Shown: piece by piece, positions 8,891-17,848 of the stretch
Layout: the number at the start of each line of letters is the position of its first letter
Numbering within the stretch: the stretch's first letter is position 1
NCBI RefSeq assembly: GCF_000147815.2
Contig: NC_015957.1
Coordinates: forward strand, 4,836,001-4,900,000
Origin: Streptomyces violaceusniger Tu 4113
GTDB lineage: Bacteria; Actinomycetota; Actinomycetes; Streptomycetales; Streptomycetaceae
Reading direction: 5' to 3'
DNA length: 64,000 bases
Program-made: the position numbers and the translations under genes
The notes under the pieces: model-generated
Database searches by the model: none
What the model was told of the DNA's origin: nothing
Seen by the model: the letters and a program-made list of their open reading frames with translations, nothing else

Positions 8891-10477
8891 ATGCGTGGCC
8901 TCGAAGTCGTCGTGGTGGTGCTCGCGGCGGTACTGACCATGACGTGGCTGGCTCGCCGCCTGCGCTGGAACGAGCCGGTCATGCTGGTGGCGGGCGGCTG
9001 CCTGATCGGCCTGATCCCCGACTTCCGCGGGCCGGCCCTGCCGCCCGAGGTGGTCCTGCTGCTGTTCCTGCCCCCACTGCTCTACTGGGAGTCGCTGACC
9101 ACCTCCCTCCGTGAGATCCGGACGAACGTGCGCGGCATTGTGCTGCTCGCGACCGGTCTGGTGCTGGCCACCGCCGCCGCCGTGGCCTCGGTGGGGCACG
9201 CGCTGGGCCTTTCCTGGCCACTCGCCTTTGTCCTCGGTGCCGTCGTCGCCCCCACGGACGCCATCGCCGTGGCGACGGTCGCCCGTGGGCTGCCCCGCCG
9301 GATCCGGACCATCCTCCGGGCGGAGAGCCTGATCAACGACGGCACCGCACTCACCCTCTACGCCGTGGTGATCGGCGTCGCCGTAAAGGGGCTGTCCGTC
9401 ACCTGGACGGACACCGCCGTGCGATTCCTGCTCGCCTACGCGGGCGGTGCCGCGATCGGTTGCGGATGCGCCGCCGTCGTCGTGGCCCTGCGCAGGCGGT
9501 TGCGTGACCGCAGTGTGGAGAACGCCTTGGGCGTACTCACCCCGTTCGCCACCTATCTGCCCGCACAAGTGCTGGGCGTCTCCGGCGTTCTGGCGGTGGT
9601 CACCTGCGGTCTCATCCTCAGCCAGGCGGGTCCCAAGGTGATCAGCGCGGGCTCCAGAGTGCAGATCATCTCGTTCTGGGAGGTGAGCACCTCCCTCCTC
9701 AACAGCGCCCTCTTCGTCCTGGTCGGCGTCCAGACGCCCGCCATCGTCAGCGGGATCGGCTCCGTCTCCCCGGGACACGCGGTCATCACCGCCTCGCTGG
9801 TCAGCGGCGTAGTGATCGCCACCCGACTGCTGTGGCTGTACTCGGTGCCCTACCTCATCCGCGTCATCGACCGCCGCCCGGTCCAGCGCACGCTGCGCTA
9901 CGGCGCCCGGCAGAGGTTCCCGGTCGCCTGGAGCGGGGTGCGCGGTGCCGTCTCGCTCGCGGCCGCACTCGCCGTCCCGACCGCCACCGCGACGGGGCAG
10001 CCGCTCGCGGGACACGGCCTGCTGGTCTTCACCGCCGTAACCGTCATCCTGGTCACGCTGGTCCTCCAGGGGACGACGATGCCCGCGGTGATCCGCTGGT
10101 CGGGACTGCACGGCGATCCCGACGAGACCGCCGAGGAACGCCGCGCCCATCGCCAGATCATCGCCGCCGCGCTGGAGGCCCTTCCCGACCACGCCAGGCG
10201 TCTGAAAACGCCGCCGGAGACCGCCGACGCCATCCTGAGCGAACTGCGCCAGTACGCCGCCGAAAAGGCGGGACCACCGGATACCGAGGACACCGGTGTA
10301 CGGGCCGGGCTCGAACTGCGCCGCGCCCTGATCGGCGTCGAACGCAGCGCCCTGATCCGCCTGCGGGACCAGCGCAGCATCGACGACATCGTTCTGCGCC
10401 GGCTGCAGTCGCTGCTGGACACCGAGGAGATCAGGATCGAGCTGGCCCTGCGTGCCTTCACCGGTCGGCCGCCGTAG
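8891..10477 (+). CDS. Na+/H+ antiporter, CPA1 family
   Basis: A 528-residue membrane protein with ten to twelve hydrophobic segments over residues 1-400, then a ~120-residue charged cytoplasmic tail. The CPA1 ion-binding motifs are present: Asp123 in APTDAIAVATVARG and Asn149-Asp150 in RAESLINDGTAL. It should exchange external protons for cytoplasmic Na+ (or K+) and serve pH and salt homeostasis. ATG 8891 is chosen because MRGLEVVVVVLA starts the first membrane helix and GGAAGG lies upstream. The frame stays open to 8852, but that extension is polar. No partner gene is evident. The gene is intact amid decayed neighbours. Confidence 0.92.
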   Translation: MRGLEVVVVVLAAVLTMTWLARRLRWNEPVMLVAGGCLIGLIPDFRGPALPPEVVLLLFLPPLLYWESLTTSLREIRTNVRGIVLLATGLVLATAAAVASVGHALGLSWPLAFVLGAVVAPTDAIAVATVARGLPRRIRTILRAESLINDGTALTLYAVVIGVAVKGLSVTWTDTAVRFLLAYAGGAAIGCGCAAVVVALRRRLRDRSVENALGVLTPFATYLPAQVLGVSGVLAVVTCGLILSQAGPKVISAGSRVQIISFWEVSTSLLNSALFVLVGVQTPAIVSGIGSVSPGHAVITASLVSGVVIATRLLWLYSVPYLIRVIDRRPVQRTLRYGARQRFPVAWSGVRGAVSLAAALAVPTATATGQPLAGHGLLVFTAVTVILVTLVLQGTTMPAVIRWSGLHGDPDETAEERRAHRQIIAAALEALPDHARRLKTPPETADAILSELRQYAAEKAGPPDTEDTGVRAGLELRRALIGVERSALIRLRDQRSIDDIVLRRLQSLLDTEEIRIELALRAFTGRPP

Positions 10478-10519
10478 CCGCCGGCGGCCGGACGGATCGC
10501 CCGGTGCGGCAGCGGCTTG

Positions 10520-10825
10520 TCACACCGCCACGTTGCCGACGACTTCCGGGATCTCGAACAGGTTGCCGGTGTCACCGGTGTGCAGGAAGGCCACGTTGCT
10601 GCCCGGTTCGACTTCGAAGCCGTAGGGGTGGGCGCCGCCGGTCGGCACGATCACGTCCCCGGGTGTCAGGGTCGCGAGGCAGGCGTGGCGCTCCTCTTGG
10701 CCGAGGTGCCCGAGGCACCGCTCGAATCCGCCGATCCTGATACCCGTGCATCCGACCGGCTGGTCCCCTGTGGCCCCGTCACCGCAGTGGTTCCCATCCG
10801 GCGCAGTGATATCCATGGGGGCCAT
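10520..10825 (-). CDS. small protein of unknown function, possible chimera
   Basis: 101 residues. The first half (DGNHCGDG, GFERCLGHLGQEERHACLATLTPG) resembles the N-terminal segment seen ahead of pentapeptide-repeat proteins in streptomycetes (ERCLAHL...LATLTPG). The second half (GDVIVPTGGAHPYGFEVEPG, FLHTGDTGNLFEIPEVV) has no pentapeptide repeats and looks like a cupin-type beta strand pair. This may be two gene ends joined, or a genuine small protein. It is the last reading frame of a minus-strand group with the VOC and JAMM genes, ~100 bases after the VOC stop. ATG 10816 is an alternative start. Confidence 0.45.
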   Translation of the reverse strand: MAPMDITAPDGNHCGDGATGDQPVGCTGIRIGGFERCLGHLGQEERHACLATLTPGDVIVPTGGAHPYGFEVEPGSNVAFLHTGDTGNLFEIPEVVGNVAV

Positions 10826-10924
10826 CCCACCAGCGAGCGGGGGCCGTTCGCAGTCGTTTCACGGGTGTCCGTGCGGTCGGCGGAGGAGGGGGACAGGAGT
10901 GAATCCCGGCCCCCCTCGCCCCCG

Positions 10925-11335
10925 TTACTCCTTGTCCGCTCCGGCTGCCGGGCGGGGACCGCCGAAGCCGTGCGCGGAGAGGTCGAACCAGTTGCCCTCC
11001 GGGTCCATGGCCCGATACTCGGCGAAGGGACGGTTGGTGAAGCGCTCGGCGGGCTCGTCGGCGCCCGCGGCGACCAGAGCCGCGGATATCTCGGATGTGT
11101 CGGCGACATGGAATCCGAAGTGGTTCATGCCCACGGGGGTGTCGCCGTCGAGCTGATGCTTGATCAGGGCGAGGCTGAGATAGCCGTCGGAGAGGAAGCA
11201 ACTGCCATCGGGGTCCCGGTGGAAGAGCTCCATGCCGAAGATGTCGCTGTAGAACTCGGCCAGCTTCTCGGGGTCACGGGCGACGATGGCCAGATGCCGC
11301 AGTTTGGGCCTGTCCGAGGTGGGCGCGTCAGACAT
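10925..11335 (-). CDS. VOC-superfamily (glyoxalase/dioxygenase fold) protein
   Basis: A 136-residue protein with two beta-alpha-beta-beta-beta modules. KLRHLAIVARDPEKLAEFY starts the first, with a potential metal-ligand His. MNHFGFHVADTSEISAAL starts the second. YRAMDPEGNWFDLSAHG supplies the C-terminal Glu-type position. VOC proteins bind a divalent metal or sequester hydrophobic compounds, and the substrate cannot be deduced. It lies 60 bases downstream of the JAMM-domain gene on the same strand and is probably cotranscribed. A metal-dependent lyase, dioxygenase or resistance role is possible. Confidence 0.85.
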   Translation of the reverse strand: MSDAPTSDRPKLRHLAIVARDPEKLAEFYSDIFGMELFHRDPDGSCFLSDGYLSLALIKHQLDGDTPVGMNHFGFHVADTSEISAALVAAGADEPAERFTNRPFAEYRAMDPEGNWFDLSAHGFGGPRPAAGADKE

Positions 11336-11395
11336 GGGCGATTCCTTCGGTTCTCGGCAGCCGGGGGAGTGGCCGGTCGGTCGTGGTCATCGGCG

Positions 11396-12013
11396 TCACA
11401 CCGCCACCACGGCGTTGGTCCGTATCCGCAGGGGCAGTTCAGCGCACGGCTGGTGAGGGTTCTCGGGCGAGGGCGGCGCCCAGGCGGCGAGGGCGTGGTA
11501 CATGACATCGCCGCGACGTTCCAGGTAGCAGATGAGGTTGACGGGCCAGCCGGTGTTGCCGAAGACGTGCTGATCCATCGGGGTGGGGCGCTCGCTGAGG
11601 ATGAGTTTCCGCTCCTCCGGCGGGCCTATGCGATGCCAGTCGGGGTGCATGTGCACGGACCCCAGGATCTCCAGACCGTCGGCCTCGGCCTCGCGCGAGG
11701 CCTTGAGCAGGTCGTGGGAGTCGATCCACCAGCCGCGTGTCTCGTTCTCGTACGCCGGGCCGAAGAGTGGCACGATCGACTCGGTGAACTCACGGCGCGC
11801 GGCCGGGTCGGTGGTACGGGCATTGCGGCCGAACGCGACGCGCTCGACCGTGAATGTCGCATGGTTCGCCGAACCCACGAGGAGAGCGAAGCACGGCAGT
11901 GGTGTTTCGGAGGTGATGCGTTGGTATTCACCGACGGCCACCTCGAGGAATTCATCAAGCGCCTGATCCTCTATCAGGACCGTACAACCTTCAGCTAAAT
12001 GCGTCGCGCGCAT
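11396..12013 (-). CDS. JAMM/Mov34-MPN-like metalloprotease domain protein
   Basis: 205 residues. The motif HMHPDWHRIGPP matches the H-x-H-P centre of JAMM zinc proteases, and a Ser plus Asp pair (SERPTPMD) lies ~16 residues on, close to the canonical S-x-x-D. An upstream Glu in EFLEVAVGEY is the likely fourth catalytic residue. Prokaryotic JAMM proteins trim ubiquitin-like sulfur carriers or cleave isopeptide bonds, but no ubiquitin-like gene is visible nearby. ATG 12013 follows AAGAGGTGGTTGAC, a good ribosome site, and a consensus promoter lies at 12068-12096. The spacing between HxHP and SxxD is longer than usual, so activity is uncertain. Confidence 0.75.
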   Translation of the reverse strand: MRATHLAEGCTVLIEDQALDEFLEVAVGEYQRITSETPLPCFALLVGSANHATFTVERVAFGRNARTTDPAARREFTESIVPLFGPAYENETRGWWIDSHDLLKASREAEADGLEILGSVHMHPDWHRIGPPEERKLILSERPTPMDQHVFGNTGWPVNLICYLERRGDVMYHALAAWAPPSPENPHQPCAELPLRIRTNAVVAV

Positions 12014-12067
12014 GTCAACCACCTCTTGGCGTGGATGTCGAATGCGGTGGGGGAGCGGAGCCGTCGT

Positions 12068-12096
12068 ACTGTATCCGGGTATTCTTGAAGTCTCAA
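12068..12096 (-). promoter_or_regulatory. sigma-70-type promoter of the JAMM-VOC operon
   Basis: On the minus strand TTGAGA (12096-12091) and TACAGT (12073-12068) are separated by exactly 17 bases and end ~55 bases before the JAMM start codon. Spacing and hexamers fit a vegetative promoter. Confidence 0.5.
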
Positions 12097-12262
12097 ACGG
12101 CATCCGTACCTTCAGCCCTGCCTCAGGCATCCGGTCCTGACCGGCCCCGGGGATGGCCGCACGTCACACCGCTACCGGCTGCACGACCGAGCCGCTCACC
12201 TCGCCACTCACCGCATCCACCGCAGTGCGGAACCGCGCTCCACGCCAACCCTGTCCCGTGGC

Positions 12263-12610
12263 TCAGCCGTTTTGGGCGACCAGGGTGTAGCGCACGGTCT
12301 GGGCCTGGATGAGGCCGTCGCGGAAGACGAAGGTGTCGACTCCGTCCTCCACTCGTGCGTGGCCGGTGGTGGCCGACCATTCGAGAAAGAGAACGTCATC
12401 CGCGAACTGAGGCTTCAGGTCCCATGCGGCGTTTGGCAGATCGCCGAGCAGGGTGCCGATGCCCTGCTTCACTCCCTCGCGTCCCCGCAGCACGCCGGAG
12501 GGGGTGACAAAGACCGCATCCTCGGCGTAGTTGGCGCTGATCCTGTCCAGGTCTCCCGAGCCGAGCGCTCGGCCGTGGTCGTGGAAGATCTGTTCGGGTG
12601 TCCGGGTCAT
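12263..12610 (-). CDS. SnoaL/NTF2-like small protein (DUF4440 type)
   Basis: 115 residues with the SnoaL-like cone-fold pattern: MTRTPEQIFHDHGRALGSGD, DRISANYAEDAVFVTPSGVLRG, REGVKQGI and a closing strand pair (FVFRDGLIQAQTVRYTLV). Each is quoted only in part. Such proteins act as cyclases, isomerases or small-ligand binders, and no catalytic His-Asp pair stands out. The gene is divergent from a PadR regulator. Upstream in-frame starts at 12622 and 12703 exist. I chose 12610 because conserved-looking sequence begins there. It is probably regulated by the PadR protein through the shared intergenic region. Confidence 0.75.
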   Translation of the reverse strand: MTRTPEQIFHDHGRALGSGDLDRISANYAEDAVFVTPSGVLRGREGVKQGIGTLLGDLPNAAWDLKPQFADDVLFLEWSATTGHARVEDGVDTFVFRDGLIQAQTVRYTLVAQNG

Positions 12611-12695
12611 CGCTGCAACCATTCCGTTCTCGGGTATGCGCGCTCCCTGTCGGTGGGAACGCGCGCCGCCCACTGGGCGTGACTCCGGAGAAAAT

Positions 12696-12717
12696 AATTG
12701 CATACGCGGTTCATTGC
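12696..12717. promoter_or_regulatory. inverted repeat TTGCA-N12-TGCAA in the SnoaL/PadR intergenic region
   Basis: TTGCA (12696-12700) and TGCAA (12713-12717) form a dyad around CGCGGTTCAT. The core CATACG..GTTCATTGC recurs in nearly the same form at 20902-20916 (CATACGGTCCATTGC), downstream of the molybdenum-hydroxylase operon. It is a candidate PadR site but short, so it is only suggestive. Confidence 0.35.
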
Positions 12718-12863
12718 AAGCGCCGCCTATTGTGGAGTCTCGACGCCTGACGCCCGGACGCCGGTCACGGCTTCCCCTCGCGCTCTTCCCCTGCTGCGCC
12801 AGGGGACTCCGGGTTTCGCCTCCTCTCAGAGGGGCCGCGGGGGTGCACGGTACGCTTCAGATC

Positions 12864-13439
12864 ATGTCAACACTCCGGCTCTCGACGACGTCGTACGTGG
12901 TTCTCGGGATGATCGCGATGCGTGGCCCGTCCACCCCCTACGACCTCAAGCGTGCGATCGGCCGGTCTGTGGGCTACTTCTGGAACTTCCCGCACGCTCA
13001 GCTGTATGCGGAGCCCAAGAGGCTGCAAGAGGCAGGGCTCCTGGACGTGCATGAGGAGGACACCGGGCGGCGGCGCAAGATCTACACGATGACCGAGGCG
13101 GGCGACGCCGCGCTGAGGGTCTGGCTGGCCGAACCGGTCAAGGAGCACTTCGAGCTGCGTGACATCGCGGAGATCAAGCTGTTCTTCAACGAGTTGGCGG
13201 AGCCGGACGACGTGGCGCGCCTCGCCCGGGACCAGATCGAGCAGCATGAGCGGCGCATCGCGGAGTACGAGGAGATGCGGCTCCGTTACGGCGGGATCGA
13301 AGAGGTCTCCAGCCGTATGGTCACCCTCGAGCTCGGCCTCGGCATGGAATACGCCGCGCGTGACTTCTGGCGCGGTGTCCAGGCGCGTGTCGAGCGCGGT
13401 GAGTTCTCGTCCGTGAAAGGGCGGCCGATGGCCCGGTAG
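12864..13439 (+). CDS. PadR-family transcriptional regulator
   Basis: 191 residues. The PadR winged helix is clear: SYVVLGMIAMRGPSTPYDLK, VGYFWNFPHAQLYAEPKRL, then the wing GRRRKIYTMTEAGDAAL. The C-terminal Vir_act_alpha_C-type helical domain begins near FELRDIAEIKLFF and has a coiled-coil-like QIEQHERRIAEYEEM. PadR proteins repress catabolic or efflux genes and are released by phenolic acids. That family habit is notable because the next operon begins with an aryl/acyl-CoA ligase on the same strand 416 bases downstream. The start ATG 12864 immediately precedes the conserved domain. It is divergent to the SnoaL-like gene. Confidence 0.9.
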   Translation: MSTLRLSTTSYVVLGMIAMRGPSTPYDLKRAIGRSVGYFWNFPHAQLYAEPKRLQEAGLLDVHEEDTGRRRKIYTMTEAGDAALRVWLAEPVKEHFELRDIAEIKLFFNELAEPDDVARLARDQIEQHERRIAEYEEMRLRYGGIEEVSSRMVTLELGLGMEYAARDFWRGVQARVERGEFSSVKGRPMAR

Positions 13440-13855
13440 GGCCATCGCACGCTGACGCGCCGGCCACTCTCGCCGGGCGTCGCGGCCTCCGTGCGCATCA
13501 TTACTCGGCGTCCGGCCGCAGGTTGCTACCCGCTGGGCGCCTGCGTCCCTCGCGCGTGCGGCGCGTGACGCCGTCACCCAGACCCCGATGCGCCGTGACC
13601 GCCGCTTCCAGTGCGGGCAACGCACCGCGAAATGCCCCCGAAGGCTGGGTCGGCCGGCTCCGCGCCGCATTCTCAGGCACGTGTCCAGGAGGGCGGGGTG
13701 CGCGGTCGTCGTCCGGACCGTTGACACGTCCCTCAGGTCGGCGTAGCTTCCAACTCCAACCTCCAATAGTCTGAATAATACGGTACGCATGGCACCGTGT
13801 GGTTCGCAGCTTCTGTCGAGCGCTGGTGGGCGCGTGTGGAACGGAGAGGACCGCG
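13440..13855 (+). promoter_or_regulatory. leader/promoter region of the CoA-ligase operon with a dyad at 13780-13798
   Basis: No gene is convincing in these ~415 bases. Close to the ligase start an imperfect dyad, ACGGT-N9-ACCGT (13780-13798), sits just after the relatively AT-rich CAATAGTCTGAATAATACGG. The ATACGGT half recurs at 20903-20909 beyond the operon end. A PadR or LysR target is possible. GGAGAGGA ahead of ATG 13856 is the ribosome site. Confidence 0.35.
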
Positions 13856-15409
13856 ATGGACCTGAGCACGGTTCTGCGCTGGACGGCCGAGCGCTATCCG
13901 CATCGCCGGGCGGTCGGCGGCAGGACCCCGATGACGTACAGAGAGTGGGACGCCCACACCAATCAGCTGGCACGGGCGATGGCCGAGCTCGGTGTCCGTC
14001 CGGGCGAACGGGTGGTGCTCCTGAGCACCGGAGGCGAGCCGCTGGCCAGCCTCCATCTGGCGGCGCAGAAGCTGGGTGCCGCCTCCGTACCCCTGTCCTT
14101 CCGCTTCGGCGCTTCGGAACTCGCCTACTGCATATCCGACGCGGAGCCGGCACTGGTGATCGCGGACGACTCCACCTCGGCCGTCGCACAGGAGGCACTC
14201 GGCGCCATCGAGGCGGTGCCGTGGATCCACTCGGGAGATCCGGCCGAGGCGACGATCGAACGCCTGGCGCGCACCCAGCCGGACGGACCGCTCGACGTCC
14301 AGGTGTCCGAGCAGGACATCAGCGTCATGCTCTACACCTCGGGGACCACGGGCAGGCCCAAGGGTGTGCCACGCACGCACAGCGCCGAGCACCACGCCTC
14401 GGTCGCCCACCTGCTGCAGAGCGGGCAGTCACTCTTCGACACAACGCTCGGGGTGATGCCGCTGTTTCACACCATGGGGCTGCGTACGCTCATCTCCACC
14501 GTCGTCGCCGCGGGCACTTGGGTTCCCCAGACGAAGTTCGACGCCGAGGAGATGCTCGGCCTCATCGCCGACGAGGAGATCAGTTCGCTCTTCCTGGTGC
14601 CCACGATCTACTGGTCGCTGTTGCGCACCGGCCGCCTGGAGCAAGCCACATCCGTACGCAAGCTGGCCTACGCCGGCGCTGCGATGACTCCGAGGCTGGT
14701 GGAGCGGTTGGTGGACACGCTGCGGCCGGAGTCCTTCGTCAACCACTTCGGCAGCACCGAGATCTACACCTTCACCATCGGGGCCGACGTCATCGTGAAG
14801 CCGGGATGTGCGGGCCGGGCCGGGGTCTTCTCCCAGGTCCGCCTGGTGGAGCCGGTCCCGGACGCCTCGCCCGATGCCGAGGTGGCACCGGGCGAGCAGG
14901 GGCAGATCGCCGTCTCCATGCGGAACCCGGATGCCTTCGCCGGCTACTGGCGCCGGCCCGACGCGAACGCCAAGTCGATTCGCGGTGGCTGGTACTTCCC
15001 CGGTGACCTCGCGGTCGCCGACGAGGACGGCGACCTGTGGGTCACCGGACGCGTCGATGACATGATCAACTCTGGCGGCGAGAACATCTATCCGGACGAG
15101 ATCGAGGACAAGCTGATCGGCTGTCCGGTGATCAGCGAAGTCGTCGTCGTCGGGCTCCCCGACGACCGCTGGGGACAGGCCGCCACCGCCTTCTTCGTCC
15201 CCGAGAGCGGGACGACCCCCGACCACGCGCTCGCGGAGTTCCACTCCTATGTGCGCGAGGGTTCCGGACTGCCGTCCCTCAAACGCCCCAAGCGGCTCAT
15301 CGCCGTCGAAGAAATCCCGAAGTCGGGCACCGGCAAGATCCTCCGCCGCCGGCTGAGCTCCGGCGACTACCACTCGCTGGCCGACAGCGACACCGCGACA
15401 GACAGGTGA
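13856..15409 (+). CDS. AMP-forming aryl/acyl-CoA ligase
   Basis: 517 residues of the ANL superfamily. Core motifs are the phosphate loop YTSGTTGRPKGVP, HFGSTEIYT (A5), GWYFPGDLAVADEDGDLWVTG around the A7 Asp (core PGDLAVADEDG), VDDMINSGGENIYPDEIE and the catalytic C-terminal Lys in PKSGTGKILRRRL. It adenylates a carboxylic acid and transfers it to CoA. Closest in style are benzoate, 4-chlorobenzoate or cyclohexene-carboxylate ligases rather than long-chain fatty-acid ligases. As first gene of a coupled operon with a molybdenum hydroxylase and an enoyl-CoA hydratase, it most likely activates the pathway substrate. Its stop overlaps the next start (GTGA at 15406). The substrate is unknown. Confidence 0.93.
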   Translation: MDLSTVLRWTAERYPHRRAVGGRTPMTYREWDAHTNQLARAMAELGVRPGERVVLLSTGGEPLASLHLAAQKLGAASVPLSFRFGASELAYCISDAEPALVIADDSTSAVAQEALGAIEAVPWIHSGDPAEATIERLARTQPDGPLDVQVSEQDISVMLYTSGTTGRPKGVPRTHSAEHHASVAHLLQSGQSLFDTTLGVMPLFHTMGLRTLISTVVAAGTWVPQTKFDAEEMLGLIADEEISSLFLVPTIYWSLLRTGRLEQATSVRKLAYAGAAMTPRLVERLVDTLRPESFVNHFGSTEIYTFTIGADVIVKPGCAGRAGVFSQVRLVEPVPDASPDAEVAPGEQGQIAVSMRNPDAFAGYWRRPDANAKSIRGGWYFPGDLAVADEDGDLWVTGRVDDMINSGGENIYPDEIEDKLIGCPVISEVVVVGLPDDRWGQAATAFFVPESGTTPDHALAEFHSYVREGSGLPSLKRPKRLIAVEEIPKSGTGKILRRRLSSGDYHSLADSDTATDR

Positions 15410-17847
15410 ACCACGTGACCGCGACCATGGGACGGCCGGGGCCGCCGACCGCACGGATCGAGGACCCCGCGCTGCTCACCGGCCGAGGCCGCTTCCTCGA
15501 CGATCTCGACCCGCTGCCGGGCACATTGACCGCCGCGGTCGTCCGGAGCCCGCACCCTCACGCCCGCATCCGCGGCGTGAATCTCGAACGGGCGCGGCGG
15601 CACCCCGGTGTGGCCGCCGTGATCGGTCCCGATGAGGTCACCGCGACATTGCGGCCGTTCCCGCTCTCCGTCAAGACGCCCATGCCGTACTACCCGACGG
15701 GTACCGACAAAGTCCGGTTCGTCGGTGAACCGGTCGCCGTGGTGGTTGCCAAGGACCGCTACCTCGCGGAGGACGCCGCCGAACTCGTGGAGATCGACTA
15801 CGACCCGCTGCCCCCGGTGGTCGACGTCGAAAGGGCGCTCCTGCCCGACTCCCCGCGACTGCACGAGGGCGCCGACAGCAATGTGGCGACTGACCGAACC
15901 TTCGAATTCGGTGATGTGGACGGCTGCTTCGCCACAGCCCATCACGTGGTGAAGGGCAAGTACACCTTCCCGCGGTACTCCTCGACCCCGATGGAGTGCT
16001 ACGCGGTCATCGCCCAATGGCAGGACGAGGCCGACGGACCGGCCGTTCAGGCGTGGGCGAATTTTCACGGCCCGTTCTCCATGGTCCCGGTGCTGGCGGG
16101 GGCGCTGGGCGTACCCGCCTCCCGCGTCCGGCTGATGATCCCGTCCGACAACGGCGGCAGCTTCGGCATCAAGGCCGGCATCTACCCCTACGTGGCTCTG
16201 ATGGCGCTGGCCAGCAAGCACGCCGGCCGCCCGGTGCGCTGGACCGAGGACCGCATCGAGCATATGCTCGCCAGCTCCGCCGGATCCGACCGCGTGATGT
16301 GGTTCGAAGCGGCGGTCTCCGCCGACGGCAAGGTGCGGGCGCTCAGCGCGGACCTGGTGGACAACGTCGGCGCGTATCTCCGCCCGCCGGAGCCCAGCAC
16401 GCTGTACCGCTGTTTCGGCAACATCACCGGCGCGTACACGATCGACGCCGTGCGGATCCGCTCCCGCGCGGTCGTGACCAACAAGACACCCACCGGACTC
16501 AACCGCGGATTCGGCGGTCAGCAGCTGTATTTCGGCCTGGAACGGCTGATGGACAAGATCGCCGGGGTCTGCGGTCTGGACCCGGTAGAACTGCGGCAGC
16601 GCAACTTCGTCGGCAGTGAGGCATTCCCGTACACCACTCCGACCGGCGGTATCTACGACTCGGGCGACTACCAGCGCGCCATGGACATGCTGCTGAAGAA
16701 CGCCGACTACCAGGCGCTGCGGGAACACCAGCGCGCGGCGCGTGAGCGCGGCGAATACTACGGCATCGGCGTCGCCACCATCGTCGATCCGTCGGCGACC
16801 AACATCGGCTATGTGAGTCTGGCCACCCCGGCCGAGCAGCGCACGGCGGGGCGCGGCAAGTCCGGCTCCACCGAGCATGTGCGCGTCAGCGTGGACCTCA
16901 ACGGCATCGTGTCCGTCCTGCTGGGCACCGTGCCACAGGGACAGGGCCACGCCACGGTCGCACAGGCCGTGGTCGCCGGACAGCTCGGGCTGCCGCTGGA
17001 TCAGGTCCGTCCGGTGGTCGAGATGGACACCGCCACCACCCCCTGGACAGTGACCTCCGGCAGCTATTCGTCGCGGTTCGCCCCCTTGCTGACCAGCGCG
17101 CTGGTCGAAGCCAGTGAAAAACTGGCAGAGACCGTCAAGGTCGCCGGCGCCACCTTGCTGGACGTCCGTCCGGACGAGGTGGAACTCGCCGACGGCCAGG
17201 TCCGGGTCCGGGACGAGCCCGAGCGGGCTGCGCCGTTCCGGCACGCGGCCGGGCTGGTCCACTGGGACCCCGGCGCACTGCCCGAGGGCACCACCGCGCG
17301 GCTGTACGAGGAGGCCGCCTTCACGCCCCCTCAGTCGAAGGCCGCAAGCAGAAGCGATCAGATCAACTCGAGCCTGTGCTACGGATTCGTCGCCGAGCTC
17401 GTCACCGTACGCATCGACGCCGAGACCCGGCAGCTCCGGCTCGACCAGGTGGTGACCGTTCACGACCCGGGCACCATCCTCAACCACACGCTCCTCGAGG
17501 GCCAGATCCACGGCGCGCTCGCACACGCCATAGGCGGCTCGATGTTCGAGGAGATGCGCTACACCGATGCCGGACAACCGACCGCGACGTTCATGGACTA
17601 TCTCTGTCCCACCACGGCGGAGACGCGGTACGCACTCAACAGCGACCACCTGGAGACGCCCTCCCCGCTCACCCGCCTCGGTGCGAAGGGGTGCGGCGAG
17701 GGCAGCAGTATGAGCCTTCCCGCCGCGATCGCGGGCGCGGTCGCCGACGCGCTCGCTCCGGCGGGTGTGGACATCACCACCCTCCCCCTCCACGGCAACG
17801 TACTCAACGAGCTGCTCAACGGCAGTGACAGCGAAAGGGACCTGTGA
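15406..17847 (+). CDS. xanthine-dehydrogenase-family molybdopterin-binding (large) subunit
   Basis: 813 residues. An N-terminal a/b-hammerhead domain (AAVVRSPHPHARIRGVNLE, FVGEPVAVVVAKDRYLAEDA) is followed by the molybdenum-cofactor domain: PSDNGGSFGIKAGIYPYVAL, NRGFGGQQ near residue 366, VPQGQGHATVAQAVV near 509, and GAKGCGEGSSMSLPAAIA near 763 with the catalytic Glu. It lacks the AYRCSFR loop of form I CO dehydrogenase. The operon's CoA ligase makes a 4-hydroxybenzoyl-CoA-reductase-like or acyl-CoA hydroxylase role most likely. Partners are the FAD (18637) and Fe-S (19527) subunits, separated from it by an enoyl-CoA hydratase. It overlaps the ligase stop, so is translationally coupled. GTG 15415 is another possible start. 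Confidence 0.92.
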   Translation: MNHVTATMGRPGPPTARIEDPALLTGRGRFLDDLDPLPGTLTAAVVRSPHPHARIRGVNLERARRHPGVAAVIGPDEVTATLRPFPLSVKTPMPYYPTGTDKVRFVGEPVAVVVAKDRYLAEDAAELVEIDYDPLPPVVDVERALLPDSPRLHEGADSNVATDRTFEFGDVDGCFATAHHVVKGKYTFPRYSSTPMECYAVIAQWQDEADGPAVQAWANFHGPFSMVPVLAGALGVPASRVRLMIPSDNGGSFGIKAGIYPYVALMALASKHAGRPVRWTEDRIEHMLASSAGSDRVMWFEAAVSADGKVRALSADLVDNVGAYLRPPEPSTLYRCFGNITGAYTIDAVRIRSRAVVTNKTPTGLNRGFGGQQLYFGLERLMDKIAGVCGLDPVELRQRNFVGSEAFPYTTPTGGIYDSGDYQRAMDMLLKNADYQALREHQRAARERGEYYGIGVATIVDPSATNIGYVSLATPAEQRTAGRGKSGSTEHVRVSVDLNGIVSVLLGTVPQGQGHATVAQAVVAGQLGLPLDQVRPVVEMDTATTPWTVTSGSYSSRFAPLLTSALVEASEKLAETVKVAGATLLDVRPDEVELADGQVRVRDEPERAAPFRHAAGLVHWDPGALPEGTTARLYEEAAFTPPQSKAASRSDQINSSLCYGFVAELVTVRIDAETRQLRLDQVVTVHDPGTILNHTLLEGQIHGALAHAIGGSMFEEMRYTDAGQPTATFMDYLCPTTAETRYALNSDHLETPSPLTRLGAKGCGEGSSMSLPAAIAGAVADALAPAGVDITTLPLHGNVLNELLNGSDSERDL

Positions 17848-17848
17848 C

